A stretch of DNA of 64,000 nt from SKZT01 sp964478625 (lineage in GTDB: Bacteria; Desulfobacterota; Desulfobacteria; Desulfobacterales; SKZT01), in NCBI GenBank assembly GCA_964478625.1, contig CAYZJH010000002.1:104151-168150 (forward strand). Direction: 5' to 3'. The position numbers and the translations under genes were made by a program. This document shows, one piece after another, positions 25,835 through 34,396 of this stretch. The notes below the pieces were generated by a model. The model searched no databases. It was not told where the DNA came from and worked only from the letters and a program-made list of their open reading frames with translations. How positions within the stretch are numbered: position 1 is the stretch's first letter; each line of letters starts with the position of its first letter.

Positions 25835-27481
25835 CTAAAAAGATTTTTTACCGTAGCAATTCAGGCCGGTATAAGATTGGCGGTATGTTTTTAAAAAATG
25901 GGTAAGAGTTCTATCAGGAATTTCAACCGACAAAAGCCTCTGTCTGATCTGATCATCCGTTAACTGAACATTCAGAGTCCTTTCCGGAATATTGATATTG
26001 ATAATGTCCCCGTTTTGAATGGCACCGATCGGCCCTCCGTTATAGGCTTCCATTTCCACATGTCCGATACAGGGACCGACCGTGGCACCCGAAAACCGGC
26101 CATCGGTAATCAACGCCACTTTTTTGTATCCCGCACCTTTGATGGCATCGGTAGGTGTCAGCATCTCCGGCATTCCAGGGGCTCCGGCAGGCCCCTGAAA
26201 CGGCAACACCACCACATCTCCCTCGTCAATTTTTTTGGCTTCAATGGCATCCAATAATGCTTGTTCGCTGTAAAAAACCTTTGCAGGGCCACTGTGAACT
26301 CTCATTTCAGGGTCCAGAGCGGTTTGTTTGATGATAGCGCTAGAAGCGATATTTCCTTTCAACACCGCGATCCCGCCTTCCTTGTGAATAGGGTTATCGA
26401 GATTGCGAATTAATTCAGGATCAGCCACTTTACCGTTTCGGGCAATATCGAGTATGGAATGGCCGTTTATCGTTAAATTGTCTTTGAGCATATGGGTTAG
26501 GCGATTTAATACCGCAGGAATTCCCCCGGCATTGTCGATGTCTGCCATCTCATTGATTCCGGCGGGTATAATGGAACATAAGTTTGGCGTTTCCCGAGAT
26601 ATTCGGTCGAATTGTTCCACATCAATCTCAATCCCGGCTTCCTTTGCCACGGCAGGAATGTGTAACACCGTATTTGTAGACCCCCCCATGGCCATATCTA
26701 CCCGTATTGCGTTTTCAAAAGCTTCCGGTGTCATGATTTGCCTGGGCTTCACGTCCTCTTTAACAAGCTCAACGATTCTTTTTCCTGTTTCATAGGCCTG
26801 CTTTTTTTTCAGAGCCGAGGTCGCCGTAGTTGTTGCACATCGGGTGATCGACATTCCAAGCACTTCAGTAACCACTGCCATGGTGTTGGCGGTATACAGC
26901 CCTACACAGGAACCGGCTCCGCAAGCAAGACAGGGAAGCATGCTATCGGCTTCTTCATGGGTCATTTTTCCCGCTTTGACTTGTCCTACCATGCCAAACC
27001 CTAAAATGGGATGGTGTTTCTTACCGTCAATCACGTTGGCTTTCATTGGACCACCGGTGAGAATCGCTGCCGGTAAATCGAGTCTTCCTGCAGCCATTAG
27101 CATACCCGGTGTAATTTTGTCGCAGTTGGTTACACCCACCCAGCCATCGAGCGAGTGGGAAAGGACCATAATTTCAATATTATCGGCAATATGCTCGCGA
27201 CTCGGAAGACTCAATCGCATTTCGGCAAACATGGCAATACCGTCACAAACACCGGGCACTCCCCACTCAAAAGGCACACCGCCTCCATCCCGGATACCTC
27301 TTTTGACCTCCTGGGTCAGCTCATTGAGATGAATATGTCCTGGGATCAGGTTGTTGTAACTGTTGGCAATCCCTATAAATGGTTTGTCTGAATAAATATC
27401 TTCCCGGGAAACGCCTGCCGACATGAGCAACGCACGGTGAGGAAGTGTTTCCACTTTTTTTTTCAATATATCCGAACGCAT
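25835..27481 (-). CDS. ilvD: Dihydroxy-acid dehydratase
   Basis: Enzyme of 548 residues that dehydrates 2,3-dihydroxy-isovalerate and 2,3-dihydroxy-3-methylvalerate to the 2-keto acids for valine, leucine and isoleucine. Iron-sulfur ligands lie in GVTNCDKITPGM (Cys120) and ACGAGSC (Cys187/Cys192). Also visible are GGSTNTVLHIPA and GRFSGATVGPCIGHV. The length fits the family. It stands apart from other branched-chain genes. A candidate promoter lies at 27548-27576 and the start has GGAGG about 4-9 nt upstream. Confidence 0.96.
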   Translation of the reverse strand: MRSDILKKKVETLPHRALLMSAGVSREDIYSDKPFIGIANSYNNLIPGHIHLNELTQEVKRGIRDGGGVPFEWGVPGVCDGIAMFAEMRLSLPSREHIADNIEIMVLSHSLDGWVGVTNCDKITPGMLMAAGRLDLPAAILTGGPMKANVIDGKKHHPILGFGMVGQVKAGKMTHEEADSMLPCLACGAGSCVGLYTANTMAVVTEVLGMSITRCATTTATSALKKKQAYETGKRIVELVKEDVKPRQIMTPEAFENAIRVDMAMGGSTNTVLHIPAVAKEAGIEIDVEQFDRISRETPNLCSIIPAGINEMADIDNAGGIPAVLNRLTHMLKDNLTINGHSILDIARNGKVADPELIRNLDNPIHKEGGIAVLKGNIASSAIIKQTALDPEMRVHSGPAKVFYSEQALLDAIEAKKIDEGDVVVLPFQGPAGAPGMPEMLTPTDAIKGAGYKKVALITDGRFSGATVGPCIGHVEMEAYNGGPIGAIQNGDIININIPERTLNVQLTDDQIRQRLLSVEIPDRTLTHFLKTYRQSYTGLNCYGKKSF

Positions 27482-27547
27482 GATAAATCCTCCGATGATA
27501 TTTTGAAAGGCACAAATGGGTTTGTTCTGATAAATACAACACGGGGT

Positions 27548-27576
27548 ATCCTAATGAACTTTTTGGGGAGTGTCAA
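27548..27576 (-). promoter_or_regulatory. Candidate sigma70 promoter for ilvD
   Basis: On the minus strand TTGACA (27571-27576), a 17-nt spacer and TAGGAT (27548-27553), about 65 bp before the ilvD start. Confidence 0.45.
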
Positions 27577-27602
27577 AGCGTTTTTTACCATACAATATTG
27601 CC

Positions 27603-27631
27603 TTGACCATCTTAAAAGGCTTTTGTATGCT
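27603..27631 (+). promoter_or_regulatory. Candidate sigma70 promoter for the peptide ABC transporter operon
   Basis: TTGACC (27603-27608), a 17-nt spacer and TATGCT (27626-27631), about 48 bp before the ATG at 27679. It is back-to-back with the ilvD promoter candidate. Confidence 0.45.
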
Positions 27632-27678
27632 TTTTGTGAATGGTCATCCGAACATCAAATTTAACCCGAAGAGGATAA

Positions 27679-29799
27679 ATGCGAAGAGTCCTGGTTTGGA
27701 CCCCGATTATTTTTATACTGTTTCTTGCACAGTCCTATTTCTGGGTACCCACTTACGAGCAACAGACCCGTGGAAACCCGGATCGGCTTCATGAATATAT
27801 CACCGCATCCATTGGAGATGCTCAGATATTAAATCCGATTCTATCAGCTGATTCTGCAAGTTCCGAGATCAACGGAAGAGTCTTTGAAGGACTATTGGAT
27901 CGGGACAAGGACCTGAGCTTTCGAGGGCGTCTGGCCACCCACTGGGAATTATACGAAGAGGCATATTTTTATGTGAACGAACACGCCCAGTTGCCCGCCA
28001 TGGATTCAAACTCGCCCGAGGATGTGGCCAAAATCCTTCTTTTGGCAAAGGAAAAATACCAATCTCCTGATGACCCTTTATTTGCGACCCTGGACAATAT
28101 TCGTGATATCAAAATACTGTTACCCGAAAAATTTGAAACCTCCTATTCGATACCCCAGGAGGGTGAAGATCCTTTTGAGGTTTTTTTGACTGTATCAGCC
28201 CCCGCTCGTATCTGCTTGACATTGAAAAATGTGGATCAGGATCTGTTTTCAAACCTTACCCATATTCTGGGGGAAAATTATTTCTCATCATTTGATTCTT
28301 CCCGATATATCTCCGGATTTTCCAGGGTTGACCCGGATAAACTTCAACAAATATCCGAAGAATTGCTTCCTTCCGTCGAACATAATCCGGTCATTGTGTT
28401 TCATTTACGCCCTGGAGTGACATTCCATGATGGCGAACCATTTGATGCCGAGGATGTCAAATTTACCTTTGATGCCATAATGGATCCGAAAAACATTTCC
28501 CCCAGAGTGTCCGACTATGAACCTGTAAAATCCGTTGATATACTGGATCCCATGACGGTGAGAATCGTCTATAAGCGGCTTTTTTCTCCGGCACTAGGTA
28601 CCTGGTCCATGGGAATTCTCCCATCTCACCTGCTTAATGAGAAAGCACTTCGAAATGAAGCCTTGGAGCGCAGAATAAACCCCGAGTCATTCACCATGCG
28701 TCAGAGCCGATTCAATCGTAATCCGGTGGGTTGCGGGCCTTTTGTGTTTCGGGAATGGAAAAGCGATCAATATATTGTTCTGGAACGTTTTGAAGGTTAT
28801 TGGGAAGGGCCTCCACACTATCGAAAATTTACCTACCGGATTATTCCTGATCAATTGACCCAGGAGATGGAGTTTTATGCCGGTACGGTGGATGATTATG
28901 CGGTTAAACCCCACCAGGTTGGGAGGCTCGGAAATGACCCCAGGTTTCAAAATTTTTCGGGATTATCTTTTGCCTACAGCTATATCGGATACAATATGCG
29001 AAGGGAAATCTTTAAGGACCGGCGGGTGCGGGCGGCCCTGGGCATGGCCCTGGATGTTGATAAAATCATTCGGTATGTTCTTTATGACCAGGCGGAAAGA
29101 ATCACGGGGCCCTTTCTAAAACAGACCGATTTTTATAACGATGGTATCACACCTCTTCCATACGACCCTCAGCAGGCATTGGAACTTTTAAGGGAAGCCG
29201 GATACGAAAGAGGTGCCCGCGGCATTCTTGAAAAAAACGGCCAACCGCTTCGATTCACATTGATTACCAACCAGGGAAACGATATTCGCCAGGCCATTTT
29301 AGCCATCGCACAGGATTCATGGAGAAAAATCGGTGTGGATGTCCGAACTGATGTTCTGGAGTGGGCCGTATTTATTCAGGAGAGGGTGAACAAATTGGAT
29401 TTTGATGCACTGGTTCTTGGCTGGAGTATGGGAATCGACCCGGATCTTTATCAGATCTGGCATTCGAGCCAGACAGGCCCCAACCGGTTAAATTTTGTCA
29501 ATTTTACTGATGATGAAGCCGACCGGTTGATTATTGAAATCCGGCAGGAATACAACCACGAGCGGCAAGTGGAGATGTGCCACAGGCTCCATGAAATCAT
29601 TGCTCATGAACAGCCTTATACGTTTTTGTTCGTCTCGAAGTGGACCGCAATTCTGGATAAACGTATCGTGATCAAAGAAATTGATGATTTTGGAAATATC
29701 CGATATCGACCCATAGAACCCACCAAAACGGGCAACTATACTTTCGATTTTAACAAGTGGATCAAGCTTTCCGAACAGCCACAATTTCTAACGGAGTAA
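27679..29799 (+). CDS. Oligopeptide-type ABC transporter substrate-binding protein, long form
   Basis: Periplasmic binding protein of the SBP_bac_5 family (706 residues). An N-terminal hydrophobic segment (about 5-22) acts as export signal or anchor; no lipobox Cys is present. Family features include 'HEYITASIGDAQILNPILS', 'VFHLRPGVTFHDGEPFDAEDVKFTFDAI', 'NPVGCGPFVFREW' and 'VLGWSMGIDPDLYQIWHS'. It is about 150 residues longer than usual because of an insertion at roughly 75-235, between the first strand region and the 'LRPGVTFHDG' block. It heads a complete operon with two permeases and two ATPases. Ligand may be a peptide, a nickel chelate or a sugar oligomer; sequence alone does not tell. 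Confidence 0.9.
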   Translation: MRRVLVWTPIIFILFLAQSYFWVPTYEQQTRGNPDRLHEYITASIGDAQILNPILSADSASSEINGRVFEGLLDRDKDLSFRGRLATHWELYEEAYFYVNEHAQLPAMDSNSPEDVAKILLLAKEKYQSPDDPLFATLDNIRDIKILLPEKFETSYSIPQEGEDPFEVFLTVSAPARICLTLKNVDQDLFSNLTHILGENYFSSFDSSRYISGFSRVDPDKLQQISEELLPSVEHNPVIVFHLRPGVTFHDGEPFDAEDVKFTFDAIMDPKNISPRVSDYEPVKSVDILDPMTVRIVYKRLFSPALGTWSMGILPSHLLNEKALRNEALERRINPESFTMRQSRFNRNPVGCGPFVFREWKSDQYIVLERFEGYWEGPPHYRKFTYRIIPDQLTQEMEFYAGTVDDYAVKPHQVGRLGNDPRFQNFSGLSFAYSYIGYNMRREIFKDRRVRAALGMALDVDKIIRYVLYDQAERITGPFLKQTDFYNDGITPLPYDPQQALELLREAGYERGARGILEKNGQPLRFTLITNQGNDIRQAILAIAQDSWRKIGVDVRTDVLEWAVFIQERVNKLDFDALVLGWSMGIDPDLYQIWHSSQTGPNRLNFVNFTDDEADRLIIEIRQEYNHERQVEMCHRLHEIIAHEQPYTFLFVSKWTAILDKRIVIKEIDDFGNIRYRPIEPTKTGNYTFDFNKWIKLSEQPQFLTE

Positions 29800-29805
29800 T
29801 AATCA

Positions 29806-30765
29806 ATGATTTCTTTTATTGCCCGAAATGCCGTTCGAAAAAGCATCACTCTTTTTTTTGTATCGGTCATATCCTTTTTGATCATTTACCTTGCGCCAGG
29901 CGAACCCAGCCAGATCGATCCATTAAATCCCATGTTTACCCAGGAGGTTCTGGAGAGATTCCGAAAGGAGTTTCACCTGGATAAGCCGCTTCATACTCAG
30001 TACTTTTATTTTTATCGGGACCTTTTTACGGGTAAAAGTGTGTCCTGGAAAGATAACCGACCCGTACTGAGTAAAATCTGGGAACGTTTTTTAAACAGCC
30101 TTCCGCTTTTTATCCTAGGAACCCTGATTACCTGGACTCTGTCCTTTCCGGTAGGGATTCGGGCTGCTATTTCAAGAGGAAGCTTTTATGATCGGAGCAC
30201 GACTTTACTGGCCTATTTTCTTATTTCCATACCCGGATTCTTTTTTGCCTATATTCTGATCATCCTTGTGGTAACCCAACTTCAGGTTCCGGTCATCGGA
30301 ATGCAGACTTTTGGCTTGTCCTCGGCCGATCCATGGACGGTGTTCATGGATCGCCTGTGGCATCTTTTTTTGCCGTCCATTCTTGGAGCAGCCGGGGGCG
30401 TGGCGGTATTATCCAGGTATGTCAGGAATCAGATGCTGGAAGTGGAAAGTCAGGATTATGTCAGAACAGCAAAGGCCAAGGGGTTGCCATCGGATCAGGT
30501 TCATTACAAACATGCCCTCAGAAATGCGTTGCTCCCTTTCGTAACCATGTTCGGACTTGTTCTTCCGGGATTGATCGGGGGATCGGTTATCATAGAATCG
30601 ATTTTTTCATGGCCCGGTATGGGACGGATGGCCTATGAAGCCATTCTGGCCAGGGATTACCCGGTCATTTTGACTGTGAATTTCGTATCCGCCATTTTGG
30701 TTCTGGCAGGGACCTTTCTTTCCGACCTCCTTTATATGGTTGTGGACCCGAGGATCCGTTTATGA
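29806..30765 (+). CDS. Peptide-type ABC transporter permease (DppB/OppB-like)
   Basis: Inner-membrane permease of 319 residues with about six helices. The N-terminal 'VSVISFLIIYLAPGEPSQID' is the classic OppB opening, and the EAA loop 'DYVRTAKAKGLPSDQVHYKHALRNALLP' near the C-terminal third is the contact for the ATPase subunits. It starts 6 bp after the binding protein and its stop overlaps the next permease (ATGA-type overlap at 30762). Confidence 0.93.
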   Translation: MISFIARNAVRKSITLFFVSVISFLIIYLAPGEPSQIDPLNPMFTQEVLERFRKEFHLDKPLHTQYFYFYRDLFTGKSVSWKDNRPVLSKIWERFLNSLPLFILGTLITWTLSFPVGIRAAISRGSFYDRSTTLLAYFLISIPGFFFAYILIILVVTQLQVPVIGMQTFGLSSADPWTVFMDRLWHLFLPSILGAAGGVAVLSRYVRNQMLEVESQDYVRTAKAKGLPSDQVHYKHALRNALLPFVTMFGLVLPGLIGGSVIIESIFSWPGMGRMAYEAILARDYPVILTVNFVSAILVLAGTFLSDLLYMVVDPRIRL

Positions 30766-31910
30766 ATAATAATGAAAAAACGATCCCAACACCTGAAGGG
30801 GGTGTATTGGATGCCCCGAAAAGAAGCATGTTTTATATGTTCTGGCGTCTTTTCAGGAAAAACCGAACCGCAGTGGCGGGTATGCTGGTGTTTATTGTTT
30901 TCTTCATCGTAGCCGTTGGCGGTGTCGTGTTGACAACAGGAAGTGAACCGATTCTGGATCCTTCCCTTGTGAGACTTCAGGAAAAACTTCGGCCTCCGTT
31001 ATCAAAACCCCTGTATGAAAATTTAAGACCCTATGAAATCCCAAAGCTAAAAGTTTATGTGTTGGGCACCGATGATCTTGGCCGGGATGTTTTTGCCAGA
31101 ATGCTTCAGGGAGCCTGGGTCTCTTTAACCGTGGGTTTTGTTGCGGTTGGTATTTCAGTGATCATCGGGATAATTCTCGGAGGATGGGCAGGTTATTATG
31201 GAGAACATAAAATTACCGCAGGGCATGTTTTAGGTATTACTCTAATTGCTCTGGGTATCGGCCGTTTTTTTGCCGATAAATTTATTTCAGGTATGATCCT
31301 CTTTTGGGTTGGTCTTCTCCTGACAGCCTTTGTCCGAAAGACACGAAGAAAAACAGGGAAAAATCCGTTATTGTTTCCGGTAATATCTGTGGATGGCCTG
31401 ATCACAGGACTTATCGATATCATGCTCTGCTTTCCCAGTTTCTTTCTGATTTTGACTGTTGTGGCTCTCCTTCCTTCGAGTATTTACAATATTATGGTGA
31501 TTATTGGACTGACCAGTTGGATGGGTTCGGCCAGGTTTGTTCGGGCTGAATTTCTTTCCTTGCGTGAGATGGATTTTATCACAGCAAGCCGGGCTTTGGG
31601 TGTGAGTGACGGACGGATCATATTTTTGCACATGATCCCAAATGCGATCGCCCCGGTTCTGGTATCGGCAACCATTGGCATCGCCTCTGCCATTTTAACG
31701 GAGGCAGGCCTAAGCTTTCTCGGGTTTGGCGTTCCACCACCCCATGCCACATGGGGAAATATTTTATCCAATGGTAAAAATTTTTTGTTTGATGCACCTT
31801 GGCTGACATTTGTGCCTGGAATAGCCATTTTAATCGTGGTGCTGGCATTCAACCTTTTCGGAGAAGGATTACGGGATGCCCTGAATCCAAAGTTACGGGA
31901 GCGATTGTAG
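30762..31910 (+). CDS. Peptide-type ABC transporter permease (DppC/OppC-like) with internal insertion
   Basis: Second permease, 382 residues, with the usual 'FWRLFRKNRTAVAGMLVFIVFFI' first helix, the 'VLGTDDLGRDVFARMLQGAWVSLTVGF' motif and the EAA loop 'DFITASRALGVSDGRIIFLHMIPNAIAPV'. Between the second and third usual helices (about 143-205) there is an added stretch with two further hydrophobic segments and a basic loop (RKTRRKTGK) that standard DppC proteins lack. It may change the contact to the binding protein or the ATPases. The insertion and the long binding protein probably evolved together; that is inference. Confidence 0.91.
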   Translation: MNNNEKTIPTPEGGVLDAPKRSMFYMFWRLFRKNRTAVAGMLVFIVFFIVAVGGVVLTTGSEPILDPSLVRLQEKLRPPLSKPLYENLRPYEIPKLKVYVLGTDDLGRDVFARMLQGAWVSLTVGFVAVGISVIIGIILGGWAGYYGEHKITAGHVLGITLIALGIGRFFADKFISGMILFWVGLLLTAFVRKTRRKTGKNPLLFPVISVDGLITGLIDIMLCFPSFFLILTVVALLPSSIYNIMVIIGLTSWMGSARFVRAEFLSLREMDFITASRALGVSDGRIIFLHMIPNAIAPVLVSATIGIASAILTEAGLSFLGFGVPPPHATWGNILSNGKNFLFDAPWLTFVPGIAILIVVLAFNLFGEGLRDALNPKLRERL

Positions 31911-31916
31911 GGTTCA

Positions 31917-32963
31917 ATGGAAAAAGACCTGCTACTATCAGTACACAATTTAAAGGTGTTCTTTTATGGTGAAGAGAGCATATCCAGGGCTGTGGATGGA
32001 ATCAGCTACAATCTGACACGAGGGGAAATCGTCAGTCTGGTAGGAGAATCCGGATGCGGAAAGACCGTTTCTGCATTGAGCATTCTAGGTCTGGTGCCAT
32101 GTCCTCCAGGCAAAATCATGGATGGAGAAATTCTGTTTAAGGGTAAAAACCTCTTACATCTTAATGAAGAGCAAATGCAAAAGGTAAGGGGCCGTGAAAT
32201 TTCCATGGTTTTTCAGGAACCCATGACCTCGTTAAATCCGGTTTTTACCATTGGTGATCAGATTCGGGAGGTTATGATCAATCATGAGAAGACAAAGAAA
32301 GAAGATGCGCTGAAAAGAACTATTGCTTTGTTAAAAGATGTGGGTATACCATCCCCGGAAGACAGAGTGAATGACTATCCCCATCTTTTAAGCGGAGGTC
32401 AGCGCCAGCGTGTGATGATTGCCATGGCACTTGCCTGTGGACCTGACCTGGTAATCGCCGATGAACCGACCACAGCACTGGATGTCACCGTACAAGCGCA
32501 GATATTACAGTTATTCCGGGAACTTCAGCAAAACCGAAATATGTCTGTATTGCTGATTACCCATAATCTCGGAGTTGTGGCCGAAATCTCGGATCGCGTT
32601 TATGTCATGTATGCCGGTGTCATTGTGGAAACCGGTACAGTGAAAGCAGTTTTTAAAAACCCTTTTCATCCTTATACCATGGGGCTTCTGGCAGCGCTTC
32701 CGGGCAGATCTAAAAAAGGAAAACCCCTATACAGCATTCCCGGAAACGTACCTGACCCGGGATATAAGCCGGATGGATGTCCTTTTAATCCCAGGTGCCC
32801 TTATGTACAGGATGAATGCAGAATAAAGTTTCCTGAAATGGCAGATTTCGAATCCGGCCACCAGGCCAGGTGTCCGATTACCTTGCGGCTGTGGAGAGAA
32901 AAGAAACTCCCTGCAAATCGGCAATTCGGTCCTGTAAATACCAGCAGGGAAGGGAAGGCATGA
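31917..32963 (+). CDS. Peptide-type ABC transporter ATP-binding protein (DppD/OppD-like)
   Basis: ATPase of 348 residues. Walker A is GESGCGKT, the signature is LLSGGQRQRVMIAMAL and Walker B is LVIADEPTTALDVT. The C-terminal oligopeptide/dipeptide transporter extension contains the Cys motif 'CPFNPRCPYVQDEC', which in related proteins binds a 4Fe-4S cluster. It forms a pair with the next ATPase. The stop overlaps the following ATG. Confidence 0.94.
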   Translation: MEKDLLLSVHNLKVFFYGEESISRAVDGISYNLTRGEIVSLVGESGCGKTVSALSILGLVPCPPGKIMDGEILFKGKNLLHLNEEQMQKVRGREISMVFQEPMTSLNPVFTIGDQIREVMINHEKTKKEDALKRTIALLKDVGIPSPEDRVNDYPHLLSGGQRQRVMIAMALACGPDLVIADEPTTALDVTVQAQILQLFRELQQNRNMSVLLITHNLGVVAEISDRVYVMYAGVIVETGTVKAVFKNPFHPYTMGLLAALPGRSKKGKPLYSIPGNVPDPGYKPDGCPFNPRCPYVQDECRIKFPEMADFESGHQARCPITLRLWREKKLPANRQFGPVNTSREGKA

Positions 32964-33946
32964 ACCCGGAATCTTTTGGAACAAATCCGATACTGAAAGC
33001 AGAAGCTCTGAAAAAATATTTTCCGGTTAAGCGCGGATTTCTTCAAAAAACGGTCGGATGGATCAAAGCGGTTGATGGTGTTGACTTTAAAATCGACAAG
33101 GGAAAAATATTGGGCCTTGTGGGCGAATCAGGTTGTGGAAAGACCACTCTGGGGCGTATGGTTCTTAAACTGTTGGAACCGGATGGTGGAAAAATTATTT
33201 TCCGAAATAAAGAAATAACAGGTTTGACCCATAAAGAGATGAAACCCTTTAGAATGCAGATGCAGATCATTTTTCAGGATCCATACGGCTCCCTGAATCC
33301 CAGAATGACTGTCGGCGATACTATCGATGAAGGAGTTCGACTTCTCAAAAAAAACGGGCGATTACAAAGAAAGGAGCGAATCAAAGACTTATTGGCCATG
33401 GTAGGATTACAGGCAAATGTGGCGGATCGTTATCCTCACGAGTTTAGTGGAGGACAACGTCAACGAATCGGAATAGCACGGGCATTGAGTGTGAACCCGG
33501 AACTGATTGTTTGTGATGAGCCTGTTTCAGCCCTTGATGTCTCTATTCAGGCCCAGATCATAAATCTTTTGCTGAAACTTAGGGATGAACTGAATCTGAC
33601 CTATCTTTTTATTGCTCATGACCTTAATGTGGTGCACTATATCAGCGATGACCTTGCTGTCATGTATTTGGGACAAATCATGGAGTATGGTCCGTCAGAT
33701 ATCATTTACAACAGTGCGCTCCATCCGTATACCAAAATGCTCATGGCAGCGGTACCTATCCCGGAACCGGGAGCTGCGAAACCGTTCAATCCCCCAGAAG
33801 GAGACGTACCCACCCCATACAACCCGCCTCCGGGATGCAAGTTTCAGGGAAGGTGTCCCCTTGTGGAAGATCGCTGTCGCAAGAATGAAATCGAATTTTA
33901 TCCGGCAAAGGATGGCAGATTTGTCCGGTGCTGGAAGGTTATCTGA
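32960..33946 (+). CDS. Peptide-type ABC transporter ATP-binding protein (DppF/OppF-like)
   Basis: ATPase of 328 residues from the ATG at 32960, which overlaps the upstream stop and has GGAAGG about 5 nt before it; an earlier in-frame start at 32870 is inside the previous gene and is rejected. Walker A is GESGCGKT, signature EFSGGQRQRIGIARAL, Walker B LIVCDEPVSALDVS, and the C-terminal cysteine motif 'CKFQGRCPLVEDRC' is present. It is the last gene of the five-gene transporter operon. Confidence 0.94.
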   Translation: MNPESFGTNPILKAEALKKYFPVKRGFLQKTVGWIKAVDGVDFKIDKGKILGLVGESGCGKTTLGRMVLKLLEPDGGKIIFRNKEITGLTHKEMKPFRMQMQIIFQDPYGSLNPRMTVGDTIDEGVRLLKKNGRLQRKERIKDLLAMVGLQANVADRYPHEFSGGQRQRIGIARALSVNPELIVCDEPVSALDVSIQAQIINLLLKLRDELNLTYLFIAHDLNVVHYISDDLAVMYLGQIMEYGPSDIIYNSALHPYTKMLMAAVPIPEPGAAKPFNPPEGDVPTPYNPPPGCKFQGRCPLVEDRCRKNEIEFYPAKDGRFVRCWKVI

Positions 33947-34016
33947 TTCAAAAACCACTCGATTTCCAATAGCAGCCTCTGATTGTCATGCCGTAACGCC
34001 GAATCCTGATTGTCAA

Positions 34017-34136
34017 TTATTCGGTCTGTTCTGAAGTATCTTTCTTTTTATTCTTTTTGGTGTATTTGGGCCTGCACTTGCCATTTGACCCTCTCCAGAT
34101 TTTACCTCTTTTGGTTCTTCTATCTCCTTTTCCCAT
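34017..34136 (-). CDS. 30S ribosomal protein Thx (39 aa)
   Basis: A 39-codon gene. The product begins MGKGDRRTKRGKIWRGSNGK and continues with CRPK and a Lys-rich tail. This is the typical start of Thx, a tiny basic peptide that sits in the head of the 30S subunit in some bacteria. AAGGAGG is placed 8 nt before the ATG at 34136, and the stop is TAA at 34017. The acidic end (DTSEQTE) makes it longer than the 26-residue Thermus form. It stands alone, on the opposite strand to the genes on both sides. Confidence 0.88.
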   Translation of the reverse strand: MGKGDRRTKRGKIWRGSNGKCRPKYTKKNKKKDTSEQTE

Positions 34137-34396
34137 GTAAAAAACCTCCTTGGTGTTGTTTTAGTTTTTAATGTGGTTATTCGAAAAATAGGATCTTCTT
34201 AACATTTCTGTTTAGAAGTCGCAAGCCTGTTGAATTGGTCCGGATATTAAAATAACTCCATTCAGGTTCATCTTAACCCACCGGAATATATCTTCGGCTA
34301 ATGAAATCCTAACCAAATAAAAACGGTTTTTGAATATCCAACCTTTACATTACCCATAAAAATTGACCGTGAAGTTGAAAGGTAAATAAGGAAAAA
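34137..34396. promoter_or_regulatory. Divergent upstream region of thx and pstC
   Basis: About 260 bp without a gene. It must hold the promoters for thx and for the pst operon. TCTTAAC occurs twice (34196-34203 and about 34270-34276) and CCTAACC once near 34308, which could be half-sites for a PhoB-like regulator, but they do not form a clean Pho box with 11-bp spacing. I saw no hairpin of note. Confidence 0.35.

Noticed and set aside
34190..34320. Possible Pho boxes before pstC
   Set aside because: TCTTAAC-like half-sites occur but not at the regular 11-bp spacing of a PhoB site; left as a note only.
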